In this document: positions 1-5,554 of the stretch, piece after piece
Layout of the letters: each line of letters starts with the position of its first letter
How positions within the stretch are numbered: the stretch's first letter is position 1
Source: Campylobacterales bacterium
Lineage (GTDB): Bacteria; Campylobacterota; Campylobacteria; Campylobacterales; QNZT01
Assembly (NCBI GenBank): GCA_026985685.1
Contig: JALSQA010000325.1
Span: forward strand, 1-8,855
Reading direction: 5' to 3'
Length of the DNA stretch: 8,855 nucleotides
Translations under genes and position numbers: made by a program
Notes under the pieces: generated by a model
Database searches by the model: none
What the model saw: only the letters and a program-made list of their open reading frames with translations
Told to the model about the DNA's origin: nothing

Positions 1-76
1 AATTACAACAAGTCTCACCGCTACAACCGATAAGTAATATCGCAAGTGATAAAACAGATCCTACTAAATACAACAT
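1..76 (-). CDS. Lipoprotein, N-terminal fragment (cut by left window edge)
   Basis: Only the first 25 codons are present, read leftwards from the ATG at 76. They encode MLYLVGSVLSLAILLIGCSG followed by ETCCN. A hydrophobic stretch (residues 2-16) ends in a lipobox-like LIGC, so Cys18 should be lipidated and the protein anchored to a membrane facing the periplasm. An SD sequence (AAGGAG, minus strand 88-83) sits 6 nt before the ATG. No alternative in-frame start is seen just upstream, which supports this start. One oddity is that the short n-region has no Lys or Arg, unusual for a signal peptide. A CC pair follows soon after the lipidated Cys. The mature domain lies outside the window, so no function can be assigned. 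The gene sits behind a sigma-54-type promoter and a direct repeat. Confidence 0.72.
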   Translation of the reverse strand, partial: MLYLVGSVLSLAILLIGCSGETCCN

Positions 77-128
77 TTTTTCTCCTTTTGTATATAAATG
101 AAATATATTTAATTTAAGTATAATGACA

Positions 129-150
129 AGATGTGTCAAAGTTGTGTCAA
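129..150 (-). repeat. Two-copy 11-bp direct repeat, possible regulator-binding site
   Basis: On the minus strand, TTGACACAACT (150-140) is followed directly by TTGACACATCT (139-129), a 10/11 match with a period of one helical turn. Read on the plus strand it is GTGTCAA, 4 bp, GTGTCAA. This is the 7-4-7 layout typical of tandem sites for OmpR/PhoB-type response regulators. Each unit also contains TTGACA, the sigma-70 -35 consensus. The copy at 139-134 is followed after 17 bp by TAAATT (116-111), a weak -10. The block may therefore be an operator, a second promoter, or both. Confidence 0.4.
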
Positions 151-183
151 TACTCTTAAATAAATTTAATTTAATTTAAAAAA

Positions 184-200
184 AGCAAGAAGTGTGCCAA
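184..200 (-). promoter_or_regulatory. Sigma-54 (-24/-12) promoter, near-consensus
   Basis: The minus strand reads TTGGCACACTTCTTGCT from 200 to 184. The known sigma-54 consensus is YTGGCACGrNNNTTGCW. Here TGGCAC and TTGC both match exactly, and the GG (198-197) and GC (186-185) are separated by the required 10 bases. Initiation would fall near 173, giving a leader of about 97 nt before the lipoprotein ATG at 76. The promoter lies just after the stop codon of the pentapeptide-repeat gene, so any enhancer-binding sites would lie inside that gene. That the site is used is inferred from sequence alone. Confidence 0.7.
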
Positions 201-221
201 CTTTAGTAAAGCCCTATATAG

Positions 222-806
222 CTATGGTTTTAGCACTATACCCAATCCCTCTAAAAGCCTTAAGGCTTCAAATCTGTTAAATTGTGCTCGGGTTATTTTA
301 TTTTGACGTATGTCAATATCAAAATTTTTACTATCTGTGAAGTTAGCCTCTGTGAGATTCGTATTTCTAAAGAGTGCCTTGGAAAAATCTGTATTAGAGA
401 GGTTTGACTGGGTTAAGTTTGCTTCTCTAAAGTCAACATCACTTGCATTACATTCGATAATTTTCCACTTAGACATATCTATTCCCCAAAAAGAAGAACT
501 TTGTAGTGTAGAGTTTTCAAATATAAGTGGAAGTCTTACCAGAGCACTCCAATCTGCTCTACTCCAGTCGATGCCGATTAATTTAGAAGAAGAAAAGCGA
601 CAGGCGGAAAATTTTGTATCAAGAAGATTTGCGAGTGTCAAATCACATGATTTGAAATGACACTCACTAAAGATTGAGGATTTAAACTCTGTTTGCCTAA
701 AATCACATCCCTCAAATGTACAAGCTTCAAACTCAGTATTTGAAATTTCTGAATTTGTACAAGAAAGATTGCAAAAAGTTTCAGCAAAATTATCTGCATC
801 AAACAT
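222..806 (-). CDS. Pentapeptide-repeat protein, Qnr/McbG-like
   Basis: A 194-residue protein dominated by A(D/N)LXX/F-type five-residue repeats. They form two blocks, about residues 16-75 (such as FEGCDFRQTEF and FKSCDLTLANL) and 96-165 (such as VDFREANLTQSNLSNTDF). A non-repeat linker around LVRLPLIF (89-96) separates them. Such repeats fold into a right-handed quadrilateral beta-helix. The helical tail FEALRLLEGLGIVL resembles the C-terminus of Qnr and McbG, dimeric DNA mimics that protect DNA gyrase; that similarity is of layout only and does not prove gyrase binding. No signal peptide or membrane segment is seen, so it is probably cytosolic. It has eight Cys, mostly within repeats. The ATG lies 9 nt after the thiS stop. 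The only SD (GGAGG) is formed by the final Gly codons of thiS, about 13 nt upstream, suggesting translational coupling. Confidence 0.85.
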   Translation of the reverse strand: MFDADNFAETFCNLSCTNSEISNTEFEACTFEGCDFRQTEFKSSIFSECHFKSCDLTLANLLDTKFSACRFSSSKLIGIDWSRADWSALVRLPLIFENSTLQSSSFWGIDMSKWKIIECNASDVDFREANLTQSNLSNTDFSKALFRNTNLTEANFTDSKNFDIDIRQNKITRAQFNRFEALRLLEGLGIVLKP

Positions 807-815
807 ATAAGCTAA

Positions 816-1019
816 TCATCCTCCACCAACAAAATGTAAAAACTCTACCTTATCACCCTCTTTGAGTTGGTGTGAGTGCCAGTTTTCTTTTTTAACAACT
901 TCCATGTTGACTGCACTTGCCATGGTTTTATCAATAATGCCAAGTTCTTTTAACAACATCTCTATGGTAGTGTTTTCCTCTACTGTTTTCTCTTCCCCAT
1001 TTACTATGATATGTAACAT
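816..1019 (-). CDS. thiS: Sulfur carrier protein ThiS
   Basis: A 67-residue ubiquitin-like protein. In the known pathway the ThiS C-terminal glycine is adenylylated by ThiF, converted to a thiocarboxylate, and donates sulfur to ThiG for the thiazole ring of thiamine. The sequence shows the family layout: N-terminal strand with ING/VNG turn (HIIVNGEEKTV), helix TIEMLLKELGI, the AVNMEVVKKENW segment, GDKVEFLHFVGG and the exposed C-terminal Gly-Gly (ends GGG). Length is typical (about 65-70). The ATG follows the methyltransferase stop by 3 nt, with SD AAGGGG upstream overlapping that gene's end. No thiF, thiG or thiH is adjacent, so its partners must be encoded elsewhere. MoaD is the main alternative, but the short length and NGE/VNG features favour ThiS. 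Confidence 0.9.
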   Translation of the reverse strand: MLHIIVNGEEKTVEENTTIEMLLKELGIIDKTMASAVNMEVVKKENWHSHQLKEGDKVEFLHFVGGG

Positions 1020-1022
1020 AGC

Positions 1023-2054
1023 TTACCCCTTACGAAATACCACACCTTTAAAACGCTCACCCAAAAAAGTAGGGTCTATGAGCATTTTGGCACGGTTTAA
1101 TTCTGCTTGATATGTTTTTTCATCAGCATTTTGACGCAACATTTCCAGCAAATCAATGATACCAAAATTTACCAGCATTGCCAACTGTGTTTGATAAAGA
1201 TGCATAGATGCACCATTTTGTTTATAAGCATCTATCAAATGATTAAAATGGACATCATAAGTTATGTCACTTTTTTGATATAACTGTTTTAGTGATATAT
1301 CTTTTGGTTTTTCTGCTTCATCTTTGACAAAATCTGTCAAAGCAAAAAATGGAATGGATTGGTGTTTGTGATATAAACGAATAGAATAATCAACTCTAGG
1401 TTCTAAATCTCCATAATCAAAAGTGACAAATTCATACCTATCAAATGCCTCTGCCATAGCTTTAGCAAAATCTTCATAACCTCTGGCAACTTCACCTTTT
1501 TTCAATCCATACTTTTGGACAATCTCTTTTGTAAAATCATCTTGTTTGTCAAAGATGAAATCATCGTCACTTTTGTGATATAACATCTTATCATCTTCTA
1601 TCAGCTCACATGAAAAGGCATCAAATATTTCATTTGCGATGACAAAAGCATCAGGAATTTTTACTTGTGATAAATCATCATATATTTCAAGATCTATTAC
1701 ATCACCAAAAGCCTCTGTGAAGTATTTTTTCTGGGCTTTTTGATTTTCTTGCTGAGGTTCAATGATAGCAAATTTCAATGTTTCCAATAAAGATGGTTTT
1801 AGTGTATAAATAAATTGTACGATATCTGCTAAAAGATATCCCTGATGTGCACCAATCTCTACAATAGTGCTATTTGAAGGTAAAAATCCCTCTTCTATCA
1901 CATCTATTAATCTTTTTGCGATAGATCCACCAAAAAACATACTCGAACTTACTGAAGTATAAAAATCTCCCTCTTTTCCAATGGTGCGAAACTTTGTATA
2001 GTATCCATCTTCACCGTAAAGCCAGTCTTGCATATAGTGACTAAAGGAGTGCAT
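1023..2054 (-). CDS. SAM-dependent methyltransferase, MidA/NDUFAF7 family (DUF185)
   Basis: A 343-residue class I methyltransferase-like protein. The N-terminal part has the family pattern DGYYTKFRTIGKEGDFYTSVSSSMFFGGSIA (residues 16-46), matching the GYY...GDFYTSPE...FG block of COG1565. A SAM-binding motif I appears as VEIGAHQGYLLADI (65-78), an acidic IIEP ends the next strand (97-100), and the hallmark NEIFDAF (141-147) corresponds to NELLDA in homologues. In mitochondria NDUFAF7 methylates an arginine of complex I subunit NDUFS2; the bacterial substrate is not established and I do not assign one. The motif I glycine pattern (GAHQG) is slightly relaxed from GxGxG. There is no signal peptide. 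The ATG is 1 nt after the argD stop, so translation is probably coupled. The pairing with argD and thiS looks like co-transcription rather than a shared pathway. Confidence 0.85.
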   Translation of the reverse strand: MHSFSHYMQDWLYGEDGYYTKFRTIGKEGDFYTSVSSSMFFGGSIAKRLIDVIEEGFLPSNSTIVEIGAHQGYLLADIVQFIYTLKPSLLETLKFAIIEPQQENQKAQKKYFTEAFGDVIDLEIYDDLSQVKIPDAFVIANEIFDAFSCELIEDDKMLYHKSDDDFIFDKQDDFTKEIVQKYGLKKGEVARGYEDFAKAMAEAFDRYEFVTFDYGDLEPRVDYSIRLYHKHQSIPFFALTDFVKDEAEKPKDISLKQLYQKSDITYDVHFNHLIDAYKQNGASMHLYQTQLAMLVNFGIIDLLEMLRQNADEKTYQAELNRAKMLIDPTFLGERFKGVVFRKG

Positions 2055-2055
2055 T

Positions 2056-3240
2056 TTAAGCCTTTGTCATCTCAAATGCTTTTTTAACTCTTATAAAACC
2101 TTCATCAACTTCTTCTTTTGTGATAGTTAATGGGGGCAAAAAACGCAAAGTATTACGTCCTGCTTTTAAGAGTAGAACTTTTTGTTCAAAAGCATTGTTT
2201 ATCAGTGAAGTAAGCAAAGTTGCACTTTTGATACGAAGTCCACGCATCAAACCAAGCCCAACCTCTTTTTCAATAATATTGGGATAATCCTGGCATAAGT
2301 TTTGGAGTTTGCTTTCAAAATAGAGCATCATCTCATCAAGTTTGCCAGAAGTTTTATAATCTTCTAATATTTCCAATACTTCATAAGCTGCACGTGTGAC
2401 AAGATATCCTCCACCAAAAGTACTTCCATGATCTCCAGGAGAGAATATATCTTTTAGTTTTGTCATAACTACACCAATAGGCACTCCATTTCCAAGACCT
2501 TTAGCCACTGTGATAATATCTGGTTCTATATCATAAAGATTAGCAGCAAAAACTTCACCTGTTCGATAGATTCCTGTTTGAACTTCATCCACGGCTAGTA
2601 AGATATCTTTGCTTTTAAGTAACTTCGCTAACTCCTGTACTTTTTGTAAATCCTGTGGTTCTACACCGCCTTCACCCTGTATCAACTCAAGCATGACACA
2701 TACCGTATGATCATCGATCAAAGATTTGATATGATCAATATCATCAGCATAAACAAATCCATCAGGAAAAGGACCAAAATAGTTATGCATACTCTCTTGT
2801 CCTGTTGCTTTTAGTGTAGATATAGTACGACCATGAAATGAGTGTTTTAGGGTAATCACTTTATAACGTTTGACTTCACCATCAACTTCACCATACTTTC
2901 GTGCGATTTTGATAGCACCTTCATTGGCTTCTGCTCCACTGTTTGCAAAAAAACAACGCATATCAAAACCTGATTTTTCGACTAAAGATTTAGCAAGTTT
3001 TGCCTGTGGCTCTATCATAAAAAGATTTGAAATATGCAAAATCTTTTGAGCTTGATCACAAATAGCACTGCTTACTTTTTCATTTGCATGACCTACGCTT
3101 ACGACACCGATACCAGATGTAAAATCGATATATTCATTTTCATTACTATCCCAGATAGTAGCACTTTTCCCTTTTGTAAAATTGACATAATTTCTTCCAT
3201 ATGAATGGAGTATAAAATCTTTATCCATCTTTTCAAACAT
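2056..3240 (-). CDS. argD: Acetylornithine aminotransferase
   Basis: A 394-residue class III, PLP-dependent aminotransferase. ArgD converts N-acetylglutamate semialdehyde plus glutamate to N-acetylornithine in cytosolic arginine synthesis, and often also acts in the succinyl-diaminopimelate (lysine) route. Visible hallmarks are SGAEAN (101-106, phosphate contact), HSFHGRT (133-139), ELIQGEGG (185-192), the DEVQTG aspartate (D218, pyridine nitrogen), the PLP lysine in AKGLGNG (K247) and HGSTFGG (271-277). Length is normal for ArgD. Position 223-227 reads GIYRTG where many homologues have GMGRTG, a mild variation. The start is backed by SD AAGGA (3251-3247) six nt upstream. It is the first gene of the leftward operon. 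Other class III enzymes (GABA or ornithine aminotransferases) are possible but fit less well in length and motifs. Confidence 0.93.
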   Translation of the reverse strand: MFEKMDKDFILHSYGRNYVNFTKGKSATIWDSNENEYIDFTSGIGVVSVGHANEKVSSAICDQAQKILHISNLFMIEPQAKLAKSLVEKSGFDMRCFFANSGAEANEGAIKIARKYGEVDGEVKRYKVITLKHSFHGRTISTLKATGQESMHNYFGPFPDGFVYADDIDHIKSLIDDHTVCVMLELIQGEGGVEPQDLQKVQELAKLLKSKDILLAVDEVQTGIYRTGEVFAANLYDIEPDIITVAKGLGNGVPIGVVMTKLKDIFSPGDHGSTFGGGYLVTRAAYEVLEILEDYKTSGKLDEMMLYFESKLQNLCQDYPNIIEKEVGLGLMRGLRIKSATLLTSLINNAFEQKVLLLKAGRNTLRFLPPLTITKEEVDEGFIRVKKAFEMTKA

Positions 3241-3276
3241 AATAATTCCTTAAATTAAACTGCGTTTTTCTCATTT

Positions 3277-3282
3277 ATTATG
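3277..3282 (-). promoter_or_regulatory. Possible -10 element for the argD operon
   Basis: The minus strand reads CATAAT (3282-3277), a 5/6 match to TATAAT, 36 nt before the argD ATG at 3240. No clear -35 is seen, which is common for the housekeeping promoter of Campylobacterota. This is the only reasonable candidate in the gap, but the AT-richness makes chance matches likely. Confidence 0.35.
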
Positions 3283-3312
3283 GATTTTAGCTTTATGTTC
3301 TTTAAAATCTGT

Positions 3313-3318
3313 TAGAAT
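3313..3318 (+). promoter_or_regulatory. Possible -10 element for the plus-strand stress operon
   Basis: TAGAAT (3313-3318) matches TATAAT at 5/6 and would start transcription near 3325, about 30 nt before the 32-residue peptide gene. TATAAG (3322-3327) is a second 5/6 candidate. No convincing -35 is visible. The promoter is divergent to that of argD within a 115-bp gap. Confidence 0.4.
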
Positions 3319-3325
3319 AGTTATA

Positions 3326-3341
3326 AGATTTTTCAAAATCT
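3326..3341. repeat. Perfect 16-bp operator-like palindrome at the predicted start site
   Basis: AGATTTT (3326-3332), two bases, then AAAATCT (3335-3341) form a perfect 7-bp inverted repeat. A further direct copy of AAAATCT lies at 3304-3310, so the predicted -10 is flanked by copies on both sides. A 2-nt loop is too short for a stable RNA hairpin, so a dimeric protein-binding site is more likely. It ends right where the SD (AAGAAGGA, 3342-3349) begins. AT-richness tempers the significance. Confidence 0.35.
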
Positions 3342-3355
3342 AAGAAGGAAAACAT

Positions 3356-3454
3356 ATGCAAAAAGCATTGTATAAATTTATCGGATTTTTATTGATATTT
3401 GGATCACTTGGTGCAGTTGCCTGGCAGGCACTTTTTGATCTATTAGGAGAGTAA
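3356..3454 (+). CDS. Small single-pass membrane peptide, 32 residues, leading the stress operon
   Basis: This short frame encodes MQKALYKFIGFLLIFGSLGA followed by VAWQALFDLLGE. It has a basic N-terminus (two Lys), one hydrophobic helix (about residues 8-30, with GxxxxG-like small-residue spacing) and an acidic end. It would be inserted in the inner membrane with the N-terminus probably inside. Support for its being real: a strong SD (AAGAAGGA at 3342-3349) 6 nt before the ATG, a position directly behind the only promoter region, and a stop 3 nt before the XpaC-like ATG, whose own SD (AGGAG, 3445-3449) lies in this gene's last codons. That is the arrangement of a translationally coupled gene. 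It resembles no characterised family I know. It could be a small subunit or regulator of the membrane proteins encoded after it, which is inference. Confidence 0.65.
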   Translation: MQKALYKFIGFLLIFGSLGAVAWQALFDLLGE

Positions 3455-3457
3455 ACG

Positions 3458-4303
3458 ATGGCAAAAGCAAAAAGGTATACACCAGATAGTAGTGAGAGTA
3501 ATCCTTTCTTTATCAAAGGCGTGATGCTTTACATATTATCTTTACCGCTTGTTATAGCTGTGTTTTTCGCACTTCTTAAAGGTAAGAGTTCTATGATCAT
3601 TACACTTGGCAGTGCAACAGTTTTATATCTAGTTGGTGCGACGATTGCAAGACGTGGATTTTTGATAGAGCGTGATTATCACAATAGCCCACTAGCAAAA
3701 GCTCCCAGACATAAGTATAAAACAATTTCTGCAATTATCCTGGCATTTGCGACATTTTATACATCACTTTTTGCAACACACAACGGCTTGATCTTAAGTG
3801 TTGTTTTGGCATTTGCACTTATGATCGGCTACTATCTTTACTATGGATTTGATCCAACAACTGATAAGATAGGAGATTTGGGTCTTTCTATCAGTGCAGA
3901 AGAGGTAATAGAGATAACCAATCGTGCCAAAAAGAGTGTTAAACAACTTCAAAAAATCAAAACACAAATCAAAGATATAGAAGTTGCAAACATGATAGAT
4001 TTGGTCGTAAAAGAGACAAATGATGTGATAAAATCCATCGAAAAAGATCCAAACGATCTCTCTCGTGCAAGAAAATTTTTCAATGTCTATTTACATCGAA
4101 CAGAACAGATAAGCCATGAGTATTTGAAAAATCTTGAAAATGAAAATATCGATGAAACATTGCGTAACAATTTTAAAGAGTTGCTGCATAGTGTGACACA
4201 AACGATAGCAGAGCAAAAAGTGAGGCTCAATGAGGAAGATATCACCAGACTCGATATCCAGATAGAAGCCTTAAACAAACAATTAAAAACAGAAGGAGTA
4301 TAA
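3458..4303 (+). CDS. XpaC-like membrane protein (5-bromo-4-chloroindolyl phosphate hydrolysis family)
   Basis: A 281-residue protein with a hydrophobic N-terminal half and a helical cytosolic half. Four membrane helices are visible at about 20-40, 47-65, 88-106 and 110-130, with a basic loop (ARRGFLIERDY...KAPRHKYK) between the second and third. Residues 131-281 are charged and coiled-coil-like (AEEVIEITNRAKKSVKQLQKIKTQI and onward). This matches the XpaC/halogen-hydrolase family. The family name comes from an indicator-dye phenotype in Bacillus, and enzyme activity is not established; I see no catalytic motif. The strongest evidence is context: xpaC-like genes are usually followed by telA-like genes, as here. 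The SD lies inside the preceding peptide gene. The gap to the next gene is 4 nt. The role is inferred as the membrane anchor of a TelA complex. Confidence 0.78.
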   Translation: MAKAKRYTPDSSESNPFFIKGVMLYILSLPLVIAVFFALLKGKSSMIITLGSATVLYLVGATIARRGFLIERDYHNSPLAKAPRHKYKTISAIILAFATFYTSLFATHNGLILSVVLAFALMIGYYLYYGFDPTTDKIGDLGLSISAEEVIEITNRAKKSVKQLQKIKTQIKDIEVANMIDLVVKETNDVIKSIEKDPNDLSRARKFFNVYLHRTEQISHEYLKNLENENIDETLRNNFKELLHSVTQTIAEQKVRLNEEDITRLDIQIEALNKQLKTEGV

Positions 4304-4307
4304 CTAA

Positions 4308-5540
4308 ATGAGTGAACAAAAAAAAGAGGCACAAGAGACAAAAGTAACACCTAAAGAAGAGACATCAAAAGAACAAGAAAGTTCAAAAGAACCACAGGAA
4401 AAAGCACAAGAACCAATCAATACAGAAGTAGTACAGACACCACCTCCTCATGAAAAACTTGTTAAAGAGCTAAATAAAACAGGTATAAGTACTTATGAAG
4501 ATATGGACGAAGTGACACAAACGAAGATGGATATCATAGCTAGTGAGATCAATATACACGATCATAACTCTGTCATATTTTTTGGAGCAAAAGCACAGGA
4601 AAATATCAACCGTGTGAGTGAAAGTATGCTTGAAGGTGTCAAAAACAAAGATTTAGGTCATGCTGGAGATTCACTCAATAATCTAGTCGCAGCTATACAA
4701 GGGTTTGATGTAGATGCTCTAAACCCAAATGTCAAACAAGGCTTTTTCTCAAAACTTTTCGGTGCTGCAAGTCCAGTTGTCAAGTTCATCGGACGTTATG
4801 AAGATGTACGTAAACAAATAGACTCTATAACAGACAATCTTGAACAGCAAAAGACTCAGCTTTTAACAGATATCACATCACTTGACAGGCTATACAATGT
4901 AAACTTTGAATTTTTTAAAGAGTTAGAACTTTATATCGCAGCTGGTTTACACAAACTAAAAGTACTAGACAATGAAGTGATTCCAAAGATAGAGGAAGAA
5001 GCTGGTAAAAGTAAAAAGATGCAAAAAGCACTAAAACTAAAAGATATAGTTGCAACTAGAGATGACCTCGAACGTCGTGTTCATGATCTCCTCCTCACTC
5101 GCCAGGTAGCCATGCAAGCTCTTCCAACTATAAGAATGGTGCAAGAGAATGATAAAGGTCTTGTCTCAAAAATAAGCTCAGTTTTGGTAAATACAGTCCC
5201 ATTATGGAAAAACCAATTAGCACAGGCAATCACTATCTTTAGAAGTGCAGAAGCAGCAAAAGCTGTAAAAGGTGCTACAGATATGACAAATGAACTTTTA
5301 GAAAAAAATGCACAGGCACTCAAAGATGCAAACAGAGAAACAAAAGAGCAGATAGAAAGAGGTGTTTATGATATCGAATCTATCAAAAAAGCCAACCAAA
5401 CACTCATAGATTCTATGAAAGAGAGCTTAGAAATAGCTCAAAAAGGTAAACAAGCAAGACGTGAAGCTGAACAAGAATTGAAAAAGGTTGAAGAACAATT
5501 ACACGATGCATTATTAGCTGCAGGTAAAATCAGAAGATAA
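4308..5540 (+). CDS. TelA-family protein (toxic anion/tellurite resistance family)
   Basis: A 410-residue soluble, almost all-helical protein. Residues 1-45 form an E/K/Q/P-rich disordered tail. The TelA core follows, with INIHDHNSVIFFGAKAQENI (residues 76-95), DLGHAGDSLNNLVAAIQGFD, FFSKLFGAASPVVKFIGRYEDVRKQID (about 146-172), LTDITSLDRLYNVNFEFFKELELYIAAGLHKL, and a long C-terminal coiled coil. TelA proteins are linked to tellurite, nisin, antibiotic and envelope-stress tolerance; no mechanism or enzyme activity is established, and it should not be read as a dedicated tellurite-resistance gene. The SD is AGAAGGAG, partly in the xpaC-like gene's end. It probably works with the XpaC-like protein at the inner face of the membrane. 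Genes of Ter systems (TerC, TerD) are not seen in the window. Confidence 0.9.
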   Translation: MSEQKKEAQETKVTPKEETSKEQESSKEPQEKAQEPINTEVVQTPPPHEKLVKELNKTGISTYEDMDEVTQTKMDIIASEINIHDHNSVIFFGAKAQENINRVSESMLEGVKNKDLGHAGDSLNNLVAAIQGFDVDALNPNVKQGFFSKLFGAASPVVKFIGRYEDVRKQIDSITDNLEQQKTQLLTDITSLDRLYNVNFEFFKELELYIAAGLHKLKVLDNEVIPKIEEEAGKSKKMQKALKLKDIVATRDDLERRVHDLLLTRQVAMQALPTIRMVQENDKGLVSKISSVLVNTVPLWKNQLAQAITIFRSAEAAKAVKGATDMTNELLEKNAQALKDANRETKEQIERGVYDIESIKKANQTLIDSMKESLEIAQKGKQARREAEQELKKVEEQLHDALLAAGKIRR

Positions 5541-5554
5541 CAGAAGGAAAAAAT

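Larger units (their letters stand above)
77..221. other. AT-rich regulatory gap between lipoprotein and pentapeptide-repeat genes
   Basis: These 145 bp lie between two genes read leftwards. They contain the sigma-54 promoter (184-200), the TTGACACA direct repeat (129-150), a run of overlapping TTTAA units near 164-179 and the SD of the lipoprotein gene. A small CTTTAGTAAAG palindrome lies at 201-211. I see no convincing rho-independent terminator for the upstream operon. Confidence 0.5.

Noticed and set aside
27..34. CCGATAA, resembling a sigma-28 -10 element on the plus strand
   Set aside because: No TAAA box at the expected spacing and no gene in the right direction; it lies within lipoprotein coding sequence.
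164..179. Tandem TTTAA units
   Set aside because: Short and imperfect; expected in such AT-rich intergenic DNA and not enough for a satellite, origin or IHF-site claim.
310..660. 116-codon open frame on the plus strand
   Set aside because: It lies wholly antisense to the pentapeptide-repeat gene, whose repeat composition keeps the opposite strand open. No SD or recognisable domain.
862..1110. 82-codon open frame on the plus strand
   Set aside because: Antisense to thiS and the methyltransferase gene; no homology pattern or SD.
4087..4350. 87-codon open frame on the minus strand
   Set aside because: Antisense to the XpaC-like gene and the start of the TelA gene; low-complexity Ser/Phe/Leu composition typical of reversed coiled-coil coding.
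4308..5540. A mobile tellurite-resistance island
   Set aside because: No TerC/TerD-like genes, integrase, tRNA boundary or repeats are seen, and base composition appears like the neighbours'; TelA here fits a housekeeping envelope role.
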